Below, piece after piece: positions 25,140 through 37,492 of a stretch of 64,000 nt of DNA (positions are counted from its first letter, which is position 1; every line of letters starts with the position of its first letter). The translations under genes were made by a program, and so were the position numbers. Location: contig NC_092862.1 of NCBI RefSeq assembly GCF_032062135.1, positions 96,943,283 to 97,007,282 on the forward strand, in the 5' to 3' direction. This stretch comes from Pyxicephalus adspersus. Its lineage: Eukaryota > Chordata > Amphibia > Anura > Pyxicephalidae. Below the pieces are notes generated by a model, which saw only the letters and a list, made by a program, of their open reading frames with translations, had not been told where the DNA came from and did no database searches.

Positions 25140-25362
25140 GGGCCTAATTTATTACAGCTCTCAAAGACTGGAGAAGATAGACTGTCATGGGAGAATCTGA
25201 TTAATCCAGTAAACCTGGAATGGATTTCTTAAAATCATTTGCTATTTTTTAGTAAATGTTTTAAATCCTGGATCAGATCCTTTCCAGGTTTGCTGGATCA
25301 CCCAAATTATCCCATTATAGTCTAGCTTCTTCAGTCTTGGAGGGCTTTAATATTTCAGACTC
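25140..25362. mobile_element. Near-palindromic MITE, copy 2 (abuts copy 1)
   Basis: Begins GGGCCTAATTTATTACAGC three bases after copy 1 and ends ATTTCAGACTC. The central part keeps CCTGGAATGGATTTC and the paired CAGGTTTGCTGGATCACCC. The flanking trinucleotides are ATT, ACT and ATT. Confidence 0.75.
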
Positions 25363-26562
25363 ATTTTACAGTAAACAAGCTGGAGAATGAGAGCTGACAT
25401 GAGAAGCTGAACATATGAGCCAAAAAGGTTACTTGTCCAGCTGTGCAGTGCAACAGATGAGTGTAAATCACTAAACTGGTTGTAAAGAATTACAAACACT
25501 TTGACAGGTAAAACAAGGATCAGGATTTATAGTTAGTTACAATTAAGGGAATCTAGGGGAGATTCATTTCTGTGGTATCAGCCAAGCATTCCTCTAGTTG
25601 TGCTTGTATATTGGTAGTCTCTGTAAAAGCTGGATGGTTGGGAAAATGTCAGTCTCTTGGGACTAGGATGTTGTCTTTTATATAACATTTTTTGTGATAG
25701 GAGACATCTGCAGATTGACCAAAAAAATTGAACTGCCAATACATCTTTCAAGGAATAACAAAAAAAAAAGGAAAAATGTAAAAGTTATGCTTACAAAGGT
25801 TGTAATTATATAAAAGCATGTCTGAAAATATGCTTTTGTTTAATGCACTACCTCTTTTAGGATTGATAATTTTTTTATAATTCTGCTGGACTGATGACTA
25901 TGGTAGAAAACTTTCAATGGATTCCTTGAGCAAGTGTCATTCTTTTGAAAAGAAAAGGTGTGATATCCATAAATACAACAGAATGGTATTGACTAAATTG
26001 ACAGATCTATTAGCATCTAATGACCTAGCTTAACATATCTGTACTTGTAAGACTCAGCCACAATGATCAGTTCATCAATCGAGCCCCTTAAAAGAATCTT
26101 GCTGCCCATAGATCCTATAAAAAATATAGAAAAAAATAACTAATTTGCCAATGAATGAGTCATAAATAGGTGAAGTAACTTTTACCCAGGTCTTTATTCA
26201 CTTCCATTACTCAGTCAAATTCCATCAATTAAAAAATAATGATTTCTTCTAAACTTAACTTGATAGATGAAATGAAAATAGGCTTCACATTAAAACCCTA
26301 ATAAACATACTAATCCCAGAATGGGGCGCTGAACTGTCATGTTTACAGCAAAGTTTAATAGAAATTCCCTGATGGCACCTTTTCCTAAAAAGTGTTACAA
26401 TATATTCATATATAAACCCAGTAGGAGGCTTTTAAATTACACAATGCTAGTTACTTTGGTTCAAACCCAATGTCACAATGATAGCAATTTATCAGCATCC
26501 ACGTAAAATGATGCATCTGCTGGTTAATGTGTGCATACTAATGGATACATTTTTAGAATGTG
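25363..26562. other. Intronic DNA without a recognisable feature
   Basis: AT-rich unique sequence; no coding or repeat signature seen. Confidence 0.45.
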
Positions 26563-26702
26563 CCCTTATTACGCTCTGATGAAGGGGGTCAATCCCAGGA
26601 CAACGGGAGACCAGATCGTTGGAAGGACCAGCACCATCGAGGGACCTGCGGAATAAAGGTATGTGTAATTTTTTTGTTTTTAGTTTAGTTCCGCTTTAAG
26701 TC
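26563..26702 (+). repeat. Possible frog dispersed repeat
   Basis: GC-richer patch with GCTCTGATGAAGGGGGTC, ACCATCGAGGGACCTGCGG and TTAGTTCCGCTTTAAG. I recall similar text from frog dispersed repeats. One copy only; borders approximate. Confidence 0.35.
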
Positions 26703-27024
26703 CCGGAACATTTTTTTATTTAATCTGATGATGTCTTGTGGGACAGTTAGGGCTATCATTTGGTATTAATTTATATATAATTTGGATACATTTGTTTTTT
26801 TCCTTGGTTTTTAATGGTAACAACTACTAAATAGTAAAATGCATTTTTTCTGTAATTTCCCTCAAAGCACAACTCAATACATATACCCCCAAATGTAATC
26901 ATTAAGGTTTTCAGATTAAAAGGATACCAAATTGCGTGAATTTTTATGTAGCTGTTTTAGCTAGGTTCTGGCCTCTATACAAGAAATCAATGAAAAAATG
27001 ACATTACATGCCATCACATTTTTA

Positions 27025-27184
27025 AAGTTGTTTGGTAACCCCAAAACTGGGAATAGATTTCCTAAAACTTCATTTGCAATGAGTTGGCAAATGTTTTCAA
27101 TTCATTCCAGATTTGCTGGATCACCCAGGTTCTCCCATGATAGCCTATGTTCTTTAGTCTTGGAGAACATAATAAATCAGGCCC
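27025..27184. mobile_element. Near-palindromic MITE, decayed copy 3
   Basis: Right arm is recognisable (TTTGCTGGATCACCCAGG, GTCTTGGAGAAC, ATAATAAATCAGGCCC). The left arm is largely eroded. Confidence 0.6.
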
Positions 27185-29702
27185 ACTCTGTTTTCTATGG
27201 TCTTCTACAGATTCTCTGCAGAAGATCAGGTAGCATAGGAGCTGATTATTTTAGTTCCTGAGCTTAGCACTGGACTTAAATTATCACTGAGAGCTGGCAG
27301 TCCCAGTGCTAATGTGGTTGTGGGACCTGTACAGGACCAGGTGCTCTTCAACACAGCACTAGTGACTTCAGAGGTTTAAAGAATAAAATCCTACACTGCT
27401 ACTCTGTCTTCCTTAACAACTTCAGTCCACAGCTCTGGTCCATAGTAATGTACAAACTATACTTACAGCAATACTGCTAGGGGAGGAGATGTGAACTCTT
27501 GTGCTTTGATTAGATATTTAAAGCAAGCATGCGCACATAATAATTGTTTTGCAAATGTAAGTTCTCATCTCTGTAGATCACATGTAGTATATGGTTTGTT
27601 TTTCTACTACTCAGTGTGGTCTGTTTTTGGGGTAATTTCATACTGTAGCCAGGTTAATTGCACTCTTTTGTACCAGTCTCCTTCATACTACCAAACATTG
27701 CAGGGCCTTTGTCTAGGATGAGAACTTTTCTACTTGTTCAGTTGTAAAGATCAGGAATAAAAAGTGAAAGAAAAGGCTGGCAAGGATTCTGTCCTTTACA
27801 TAATTCTTGCCGTTTTATTGGGTTTTTCTCTATTTGGAAGTCTTCTTTTCCTTGTTGCCTATTCACCTATCTTAGTGCAAAACTAGAAAAGACAGAATAA
27901 AAATAGAATGAAAATGCGTGTGTGTTTTTCATCTGCTTCCCACTGACTACAATGTAAAAATATGAAAACCATCAGAAACAGAACTGCAATATGATGTATT
28001 TTTTAAAGAGAAAAGAAAATGGAAACGTGATGCACATGTTCATGTGGGACAAACAAGAAAATAAAAAAGACCCAAACTGTACTGCACTTTTTTGACTGCT
28101 ATTATAAAGAAAGTTTCTGTTTAGTAAGAGTTTATTCTGCAGTAATTGGCTGGCAAACTTTTGCATCCAACAGTTTATATCCAATTTAAACATTTACATT
28201 TACAAAATGTATATTCTCAGAATGAACAAACTCCTATGCACAGGTGTAAGAGTTACCACATTCCGGCCTAACCAATTAAGAGAGTTGAAAGATCCTGAAG
28301 GTATAGTGGGTTTATGGGGGAATATGGATGGAACGATGTCACTGCCCAAGTCCCTACTGTCCCTTCTTTATTTATTGTATGGTACAGAAAGTAATGTCAA
28401 TTTTAAAATTTACATATGTCACAGGAACAAGAGGTGGGTTGTAGGAACAGCAAAACAGAAAATTATATTTTTGTGAAAATCCACAACATCCCAACTTTTC
28501 AAAGTTATTTGATCATAATATTGTCATCAATAGCCATTTTAATATTGTCATAAACAAGGTGGGGGTTCAGTGGGTCAGATGGGGGACAAACCAAATGCAA
28601 AAAACAATACTCATTTTGTAACTCAAAATGAAAGGAAAATCAATATATGTATTGCAACATGCAAACTTTTCAAATTCATTTTACAAGTGCCAAAAATATT
28701 TAAACAGTAAGAATTACCATAATGTGGTCAGGGTACATAAAACATGCCTGTAAAAGTTTTATAAGTGACAACTACGGTATGTCCCCTTCCTACTGTTCTT
28801 CTGGTGGCACGTATAGTAAAACTTCGATCTATTTATAAAATACGTACATTTGTCTACAATTGTCTATACAAAGACTGCCTGTTTTGTGTTTTTTTCTGGT
28901 GATCCAGCCACAAACAATACAGCAGGAGGTTCATACTGACATTAGGTGACTGCACATATCATTTTAGTTTGGATCACAGAGTAACTGCCCTTTGTACATT
29001 TACTTTTATTTCACTCTGTAGTCGCTAAGTAAACCACAGAGCAGCTGGAGAAATGGAGTACTACTGTGGAGAACATTTTAAATACATGTAAAGGATATCT
29101 GAATATTAAGGAAACAAACTGAAAACGTGCCCATTCTACTTCATTTTCAGCTGGCATATTTTTCCCATATACACAGGAGGTACACTAAAGATATTTTAAC
29201 CGGTAATCTCGATTTCTCTGGCTCCACAGGACACTCTTAAGTGCAGTTTAATTGAAAGCATGTAAAGTCCATTCAATGCACACTTTTAGTAATCCCCTAA
29301 AATATGTAAATACAATTTCTAGAAAAAAAAACAAGTTTTTTAATAAATGTCATTGACTATATTATTTTTATATCACATTAGAGCATGAGAAAACATGCCA
29401 CACTCTTTTATTATACAAGCTACAGTATGTATAATGTGATACCTCTCTAAGTTTGCCATTCAAACAAAAGTTTGGCATGCTCTCCAATACACATTCAAAG
29501 GACTGTGTAATGTAAAGAGTGCAGCCATAAAAGACTATAATGCTCAGACTTGTAAAAGCCATAGCAATAGTCACTTAGTAAAGGGGCAGTGGGTGGCACA
29601 CATAGCACTCCAGCCAAATCCTGGATGTGACCACATTGACTTAACAGTGGCAAAAAACCTAAAGTAACCCTACACTAGTCATTGGCTTGTCAAGCCACCA
29701 GA
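27185..29702. other. Intronic DNA without a recognisable feature
   Basis: No exon, RNA gene or repeat with ends seen. Short open frames lack any family motif. Confidence 0.45.
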
Positions 29703-29781
29703 TAATGACAGCTGTCATTACCCAGCGGCTTGTTTGGTTGAGCCATACTATACCTGTAATCGCCAGGTATAATATGGCTCA
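29703..29781. repeat. Perfect palindrome followed by an 18-bp hairpin
   Basis: TAATGACAGCTGTCATTA at 29703-29720 is its own reverse complement. TGAGCCATACTATACCTG at 29739-29756 pairs with CAGGTATAATATGGCTCA at 29764-29781 (one mismatch) around a 7-nt loop. This is probably part of a decayed inverted-repeat element. Confidence 0.7.
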
Positions 29782-31385
29782 TTTCAAGGAATACTATATT
29801 TGATTTGGAATTTCCAATTCCGGTCAGATTTCTTGACCAATTCAACCAGATTTGGTTGAAGTCAAAATTTTCTCAGCACCTCTAGCTAGGAGTACATATT
29901 TCATTATGATCAGGTATCCAGTGCAGGGGTCTGGAAAACTTAACGGAGTTTTACTTAATTGAATAACTTTACTAAAGCTGGATAAGACAGGTTAGACAGG
30001 TGCAGTCAGAGTCAGAGCAGGTTTCAACTATGTTTATAGGCCCTCACCTTCCCGAAAGCATACATGCCTTCTGCACCTACAGCACAGCATGGAATACACA
30101 GAGATTGTAAGATGGTGTTAGAACATGGATTGGCAGTGGGACCTGCAGGCATGGCATGTGGTAGTAAGGTAGGATTAGTGGATAGAGCCGCAGTGCTACT
30201 ACCGTCAAAAAAGCAAAAAAAAAGTGCTGTTTGGAACCAACCAACCCCATTCCAAAAACAGTAATAGTAATATTAATAATGGTAACCAGTAAAACCAAAA
30301 TACCAGCATCAGCCCAGAGTAATATCTAGCCAGACCAGCTGAATGCATGCTGGGTTGTAACACTATCTCTCTTACTGCTGCATTCTGTTTTATGTAAGTT
30401 TAACTTCCCTACTCTGTTTCCTTGTTAGGTAGATGAATAGGCGGATTGAAAAGCTTATTGTTTAATCACTAACTAGTAAAAGTCATAATCATGTTAAACA
30501 AAAAACAACATTTCCAGTGGAAAACAAAACTATGACTATGTCTAGATGTGAACATTGTCTACAAATTATGTTTAGTCGGCACATCATGACAGCCTGCTTT
30601 CTGGCATAATCCGTAGGAAATAAATAATATGACAAATGAAGGTTGATGCCTATTTTATGTTGTATAATGGAGTTAAAAGTAATGACAGGACAATAACATA
30701 ATAGAATCCAGTGAAGCTTTCACTCTGCTTTACTTTAAGTGGAACAAAAATCTCACAAATGAGAGCACAATAAAATAATGATTTGTAAAAAGGATAAAGG
30801 CATAATAAGTCTTTTAGTGACATAACACACAATAAATGCACTTAAATTAATAGCATCTTCTTTTTACCAGTAGATAGTTTTCAATTACTTATAATGCTTC
30901 AGATGAAAAAGAAAAAAAAAATGGAAAACATGATGTGATGTGATGGAAGGACTAAAAGCTAAGCTGTAACAATTTACTCTGGTGTTTATGTGAAGTGAAA
31001 GGTTTAGACTATTATGTATTTTCATTATCATTTAATCCTGTTATATTCACAGGGTCTCATTGCTACTTTTGTGTGCCGTGTAGTGTTTATACCTTTCAAA
31101 ACCACAATTATGAAAGGAAGGGTTAGCAACCTGAACCTTGCCAAGCAATACATTTCTATATCAGGACCTTTTTATATTGTATTTGGTACAATCTATACAG
31201 CTTTTGCTAATGGCTATGATGGACCTGTTAATAAAAACGCATTTTAAATAACCCTGAAAATATGTCTTGTTTTTTAAAGAATTATATTTTATTCTTCATA
31301 AGGTCATATCCTAAGTAAAAATGACCATTGGGGTGCTATTGTTTTTGGTTAGACATTCAAGGTAAATTGCCTATTAACAGTTATG
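29782..31385. other. Intronic DNA without a recognisable feature
   Basis: AT-rich unique sequence. A 77-residue frame at 31014-31247 has no motif or splice context that I recognise. Confidence 0.4.
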
Positions 31386-31568
31386 CATTGTAAGCTCCTC
31401 TGGGCAGGATCCTCTCCTCCTGTGTAACTGTCTGTATTTGTCTGTCATTTGCAACCCCTATTTGATGTACAGTGCTACCTAATATGTTGGTGCTATTTAA
31501 ATACCATTTATTATTATTATTATTAATAATAATAATAATAATAATATTAATAATAATAATATTATTAT
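31386..31568 (+). repeat. SINE-like 3' part with (ATT)n/(TAA)n tail
   Basis: CATTGTAAGCTCCTCTGGGC, GATCCTCTCCTCCTGTGTAA, GTCTGTCATTTGCAACCCC and GGTGCTATTTAAATACC are followed by an imperfect ATT/TAA trinucleotide tract (31507-31568). The same text, reversed, is at 58495-58640. It shares its GCGCTATATAAAT-type end with the SINE-like family. Confidence 0.65.
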
Positions 31569-31639
31569 GCATTGTGATGATTGGGGTAAGATTATCGTGT
31601 GCTAACGCAGCATATTAATTTTAGATATGGTGGCATCAT

Positions 31640-31850
31640 ACCTTGCCTAATTTTTTAAATGACTTGAGAAGATTGACTATATAATGTGAGAACATTGGTG
31701 ATCCGGCAAACATGGAATGGCTTTCTTAAAACAGTTTGCTATTTATTGGCAAATGGTTATAATCCTGGATCCATTCCAGGTTTGCTGGATCACCCAAGTT
31801 CACTCACAATAGTCTTTTCCAGACTTGGTAAGCATTAATAAATCAGGCCC
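31640..31850. mobile_element. Near-palindromic MITE, copy 4
   Basis: CCGGCAAACATGGAATGGC pairs with GGATCCATTCCAGGTTTGC and TGGATCACCCAAGTTC. The right end reads CATTAATAAATCAGGCCC. The left end (TTGCCTAATTTTTTAAA) is partly eroded. Confidence 0.65.
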
Positions 31851-32459
31851 TTTATGGTGTTATATTGTGTGTGCATTGTACACTATGGCAATACTATGGT
31901 AATATGGTAATAGTGCATTTGGGTACCTTTCTAAACAATAGTGCACACATTACTGCCAAAACATACCTTTATCTTGAAGTACTGCAAATGATTTATGTGA
32001 ATTGGCACTAGCAAACTATTGGCCCTAGCAAAGTTTGATAAGCATAATTACATTTAGCTTATCTTAAAAAAAAAAACAGGTCATCTTTAATTGCAGATGT
32101 TATAAATCTTGTTAGTTGACTTTTGATGATACTTTGGTGATACTTCATTGGTGATACTTTGATTTCAAGGAAGGCAACTACTGACAGACAATTACATTTT
32201 CCTGTGTAGCTGAGCCTCTAATCTGAGCTGTGTATAATTAACAAACAATTATAATTAGCATTTCAGAGGTCCCCAGTCTGCTTGTGAGGCAGACAATGAA
32301 GCAAGTGATCCACACTAATTAGATTATTCTGTAAAGGAGTGTTAAAAACAGGGGATGTACAAAGTGTACTTGTACTTATCTATAAAAGCAAATTAATTTT
32401 AGAATATTGAACTCATCTTGCTTACCGTATTGATGCAGATTGGTTGCTGTGGATTATTT
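31851..32459. other. Intronic DNA without a recognisable feature
   Basis: AT-rich unique sequence; nothing seen. Confidence 0.4.
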
Positions 32460-32763
32460 GGCTATGTACACACGTTAAATTTATGTATTTATGGATTTTT
32501 GCATGATCCTTTACAACGACAAAAGACTGAAAGATGCATGAACGAGCGCTGTACATACAGCGCCAATCTGCTCTATGGAGAGGGGAGACAACAATAGAGC
32601 GGCACCCCACTGCACTCTCCCCTTCACTTGTATTATGGTCGTTTATGGATCCGCCAGGATGGATCCATGAACGACATTGGTTGGCCGCTGTACACACCTC
32701 AGATTCCCATTTGATACTAACCCTGGAGCGATAATGAGAATCATCTGACATGTGTATGAAGCC
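32460..32763. mobile_element. Harbinger-like MITE (subtype 1), decayed
   Basis: Left end GGCTATGTACACACG and right end CATGTGTATGAAGCC are imperfect inverted repeats. TTA follows on the right (32764-32766); the left side has TTT. The middle matches the element at 33784 (GAACGAGCGCTGTACATACA, GGGTGCC-like block, GGATCCATGAACGAC). Confidence 0.55.
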
Positions 32764-32792
32764 TTAGACTTTGTAATATGCATTTTTTTTGT

Positions 32793-33015
32793 TCATTATT
32801 ATTATTAGACAGTGTTTATATAACGCCAACATATTACGCAGTATTTTTTACAAAGTCTATAGTCATGTCACAAGCTGTCCCTCAAATGGGCTCACAAACT
32901 AATGTCCCTACCTTAGTTATATGTTATTTAATACAGTCTAAGGTCAGTTTTGCGAGGAGGAAATTAACCTAACTGCATATTTTTGGAATGTGGGAGGAAA
33001 CCAGAGTACCCAGTA
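32793..33015 (-). repeat. tRNA-derived SINE-like copy 4 (3' part)
   Basis: Reads GTTTATATAACGCCAACATA, TTACGCAG, CTGTCCCTCAAATGGGCTC, AATGTCCCTACC and AATTAACCTAACTGCATATT, ending near GAGTACCCAG. It is a 5'-truncated minus-strand copy that starts 30 bp after the preceding MITE. Confidence 0.7.
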
Positions 33016-33783
33016 ATTCCAAGCACAAACATGTAATTATTGTCCTCCAAAACAACCATTCATGATCCTCTTAGGTGACAGTTTAAAAATAATAGCTGTA
33101 CAGACATCAAACAGCCCGTTCTTTTGTATTGTATTGGGAAAAAAGAGGAGAAGAGAACTGGAATGTTATACGATAGTATGTCAATGACGGTCATTAGCAG
33201 ATGGATTTAGTAAACCATCATGGTGGATCACTTATAACCTTCTCAACAACCTTTGGGGACACCTGTACACATTTATTTCACCTTCTTTTCTTGAGCACTG
33301 TGAAATAGAGCCAGTTGTTTATTAACATTACTGAAAAAATAACACTTTTTTAATGCATTGCTAAAAGAACAAACTAATGCAAGTTTTAAAAGTTCACAAA
33401 ATAAAAATGTGAATGTCAAAAACTAAAAAAATGATGTAAGATAAATGCTGCAGTATATACTCACTGAACGTTCAGCATACATCCTCCGCAAACATTTTGA
33501 TTATACTGTTGACTTTTAAACAGTAAGTTATCCCTGACCCTTTGTACAAGCCAGGCTTTATGTAAGGCAGGTCGCGTTAATGTGTATACACAATTGTGAT
33601 TTCAGAGTTTTTTTCCTGCTGTGTGTATAGGACAAAGCCAAACCACTGTGAATAGAAAAAATGTAGGAAAAATTATGAGTTGAAGGTGGCCAGAGAGTTT
33701 GTATATGACTTTAGAGGTAAAAAAATACAGATCAAATAAAAACTTTCTTTAAACACATGTTTAATTTTATGATCCCTTACTTA

Positions 33784-34114
33784 GGCTATGTTTACACGGG
33801 CAATGGTTCTCATCCAATAATCGTCTTAGGCCCAGTATTGGATGAAAATCTGGCGTGTGTACAGCGCTCATTGTCCATCGTCCAAAGACCGTCCTGACGG
33901 ATCCACAAATGATGGACAATGAGCGATTTTAATGCAAGTGAAGGGGGAGAAAGTGCAGGGGGGTGCCACTTTGTTGTTCTTCCCCTCCCCTCTCAATAGA
34001 GCAGAACGGTGCTGTATGTACAGCACTCATTCATGCATCGTGCAGTCGTTAATCGTTGGAAAGGATCGTGAAAGATCCTTTCCCACGACAATTATTGCAC
34101 ATGTGTACATAGCT
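33784..34114. mobile_element. Harbinger-like MITE (subtype 1)
   Basis: A 331-bp element with TTA on both sides (33781-33783, 34115-34117). Left end GGCTATGTTTACACGGGC; right end GCACATGTGTACATAGCT. A 3-bp TWA target duplication with inverted ends fits PIF/Harbinger. No transposase frame. The middle holds GCGCTCATTGTCC and CTGTATGTACAGCACTCATT. Confidence 0.7.
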
Positions 34115-34137
34115 TTAGACATTTACAGACTCATTTA

Positions 34138-34561
34138 AGCTACGTACACACTTCCAATTATTATCGTTGTTAAACGAACGACGAACGATCCTGCACGATA
34201 TCTACGAACGATCGTATAGCACCGATCCTGCACATACAGATAACGACACGATCGTTCGTAGATAATTGTACACACAATAGATACGATCGTTTGAGCGATA
34301 GAGGAACTATGTGCACGACAGGAAGTGAACGAACGTTCGTTCATTACGCATGCTCAGACCATGGACGATCAACGAACGATCGTACACACGAACGATGGTC
34401 AACAATCGTCGTCCAATCCGATCCGCCGGTCCGGTCGTTCGTTTCCAACGACTTTCCTCGTTCGTCGGCGTCGTTGGTTACTTTTTTTACGAGCGATTTT
34501 TGCCCAATCGATCGTTCGTCGTTCATTTTGAACGATAAAAATTGGAAGTGTGTACACAGCT
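34138..34561. mobile_element. Harbinger-like MITE (subtype 2), well preserved
   Basis: A 424-bp element flanked by TTA (34135-34137, 34562-34564). Left end AGCTACGTACACACTTCC and right end GGAAGTGTGTACACAGCT pair with two mismatches over the first 22 bases. The interior is packed with CGAACGAT/ATCGTTCG motifs in both orientations, about eleven clusters, and is unusually CpG-rich, so it looks young. Overlapping frames of 62-121 residues are shadows of this repeat structure. Confidence 0.75.
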
Positions 34562-34564
34562 TTA

Positions 34565-35818
34565 GTTGCACAGCATTAGCCAGCATTGTTTACTGCACCC
34601 TTTGTTTCCTATTGTCCCAATTTGCACCAATCAGATGTATTGGTGTGCATTTGTAAAAAATGGAACATGTTGCATTTAAGTGCAGTGCATTTCATTACAA
34701 GGAGTTTCAACACGTCAAAATACAGCACATGCTAAGAAAAAAAACAAAAACAAAAGCTCACATCCATACAATGCATTAAAAACATAGGTCAATGTACACC
34801 AGTACACCAGTTGAAGTACTTTTAGCATATGCCAATGCTTGCTAAACACCACAAAAGAAGTATGAATGGCCTCTTACTAAACCTGCAATTTCTTTTTAAT
34901 CACATTATAGTTTATTAAAACCAATAATGACAATTTTATCTAATTTAATTTTATCATTTACTTGGGGTTCCATATACCATTGTATGCAAACTGATCTTTA
35001 GTAAAAAAAATGTTTTCCCCTGTCATACAATGACTCACTGTAAGGTAATTGTGCACAGAAATATACCTTTGATTAATAAGTAACCTTCATAGTCAACCCT
35101 AGCATCTGAGTGTTAACAGCAAACAGTGAATATGAAATGTCATCTGAATATGCTGGGGAGCGGGAAAGATCTCAGTGACCCTAACATGATTATGTTTGAG
35201 TTAATGCATTTGGTGCAGACTTCAGCAACTTCACTCTCTACAGCCCAGTTCATAAGAAATGCATGGAACACGGAAGAGATGAAACGGGTGGTCACACAAA
35301 GAACGGGGGTTTCTGTTGGATCACACCTGGATAGCTTTATTTATTTTGTTCACTGTTTGAATTGTATTGGATTGTGTTAACACGATAAATAATAACATCT
35401 CAGAAGCAATCTAAAAAGTGCATACTATGAAAAAACAAAGTGAACTGGCAGACACAATACTCAGGGTTTCAATGTAACAGGTTAATATTGAGATTTGAAA
35501 TATATAAAATTTATGTTACCAACGTTATAAAATAGTATTGTGGTATAACATGTATCAGTCAACAACAGAATATTCATTGAACACTGGCAAATTACATTAA
35601 ATTGATTTATTTTAAAATTCTAAATAACTCTTAAAAACCAAGGTACACGACCAGTGCCTGCATGTAAATTCATATCTATAATTTATGGTTACTGATATAT
35701 CAGCCTATATTAAGACATACATGTTAGCATAGCATTGAAAACTATAATATTCCAATATTAGTACATGGTAAGAGACTGAAAGCTCCTGCTATGTTTTACA
35801 GTAGACGTTGTCATGTAA
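34565..35818. other. Intronic DNA without a recognisable feature
   Basis: AT-rich unique sequence; nothing seen. Confidence 0.4.
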
Positions 35819-36109
35819 TGCTGGCCATACATGAACTGAGCCTATGATTCCATGTAGCAAGTGTTTTCACCACTATTTTGATCCCTTTCAACATCCAAGC
35901 CTAAAAAGATATTGTTGGTTATGTATGGAAGAGTGGGTTAAAACAGATAATATAAATGATGCATATATAACCACCAAAATTTAAAGCCAGGTATGCAGTT
36001 TTGAACATATTCCTTCAATTTAGAATCTTGAGCTAAAAAATGGTGTGTCCTGCAGTAACCCCAATTCATCTCAGAGAAAAGAAAGTCAATGTAAGGTGTA
36101 TGGCAGCTT
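35819..36109. mobile_element. Possible MITE with CCATACA-type ends
   Basis: Left AATGCTGGCCATACATG and right GGTGTATGGCAGCTT are inverted with gaps. CCATACAC-type ends are frequent in frog MITEs as I recall. Target duplication not identified. Confidence 0.35.
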
Positions 36110-37092
36110 TCAAAGCCTATGCGAGTCATAAAACAAATCCATGTAAGAGCAATGCTATAGTTTTCCTGTTAATTTCAATTGCCACCTTATGCAATAGTTG
36201 TGCATTAGGGTACCCAGAGCCTATTTATATAGTTTTCAAAGCATTGTACTAATAGGTATCTAGCCAACTCTTACTGTTAGGTGCAGACTTTTTTAAAATT
36301 ATTTTTTTTTAAGGCCATCATAGAATTTAATAGAGCTGAAAATAGTGTGATGATACCATAACACATGTTCTAATTGTTAAGAGAAGGGATTGGTTTGACG
36401 CCACCCTTAGGGGCTTTCAACTGTACCCCCCTTACCATCTTTATTGAGAGAACTTCTCCAGCCCATTCCTTCGTTTGGGGCAGTATGTGTTATCATGTAA
36501 GTAATTATTACTATAGTCTTGAATAATATGATTTATTGTATGGATACATTCTAATTTTTGTTTAAATGCTAATTTTATGCTCCAGGTCTCATGAATCTTG
36601 TACCCGATTAAGCGGTATATGTTTTCCGCGCAATGCTTCAAACTAGATTGTTAGAATCATGGAGACTGAATTACACTGCTAGGTTTATGGAGATTGTTAT
36701 TGAAATTATTGTATGTAAATTTTGTACAAGTTTTAACTTTTGTATTATAAATGTTGCTTTTAGATATACAATAATTACTGAATGCCTTAAAAGTCCGCTT
36801 TGCTGGCAACATTTGGGATTTATGTTTTTTTATGGAATGGGGCAATGTTCACTTTGCCAGTTGGGGCAACATCTTGTCTCAAGAGTAGGGATTGGTTACA
36901 AGCCATTTATTGTTTCTCTGTGCCATTTGAAAGATTTTCCTATTTCCTATCCTGTAGGTAAAACTAGATGGGAGAGGCAAATGTTTCAATGTAAAGGAAT
37001 TTCCCTAGCATTTCCTCCAAAATGCCCACATTAGAAGACGTGCTCTTTATTTCAATTGTGTAAAAATGCTAGATTTTCCTTCACTTGAGTAA
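36110..37092. other. Intronic DNA without a recognisable feature
   Basis: No exon seen. The 133-residue frame at 36633-37034 has no recognisable motif. Confidence 0.4.
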
Positions 37093-37492
37093 GGCTAGGT
37101 ACACACGTGCAATAATTACTGTTTGAAAACTAATGAATAATGAATGATCAACGATTATTCACAATTATTTTGAACGATTGTATAGTGCACGATTCTGTAC
37201 ATGTTGTAACAATACCATTGTTCAAATATAATCCACCAATAATGTACACACACTAGATACGATCGTTTGAACGATGCAGGACATGACGTGTACTAAAGAA
37301 CGTGTATCACAAAACAATCCACGATCACTGAACAACTGTACACACAATAGATAGTGAATGATTGTCACCCAATCAGATCCGCCGGGATGATCAATCGTTT
37401 CCAGCGACATTCCTCCTTTTTTAACAATTATCGGACGATCCATTGTTAATCGTTCTTTTACTATGACAATTTTTGCATGTGTGTACGTAGCC
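37093..37492. mobile_element. Harbinger-like MITE (subtype 2), older copy
   Basis: A 400-bp element with TAA on both sides (37090-37092, 37493-37495). Left GGCTAGGTACACACGTGC; right GCATGTGTGTACGTAGCC. It shares TAGATACGATCGTTTGA, CAATCAGATCCGCCGG-type and CGTTTCCAGCGAC blocks with 34138-34561, but many CpG sites are decayed to TpG/CpA. Confidence 0.7.

Noticed and set aside
31014..31247. 77-residue hydrophobic frame after a TTCACAG acceptor-like string
   Set aside because: No donor at a sensible place, no homology I recognise, and it would interrupt the POU6F2 intron without support.
34291..34656. 121-residue frame rich in Arg and Ser
   Set aside because: It reads through the CGAACGAT motif array of a MITE and continues past its end.
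36633..37034. 133-residue frame
   Set aside because: No motif, no codon bias, and no splice or promoter context; consistent with chance length in this much sequence.
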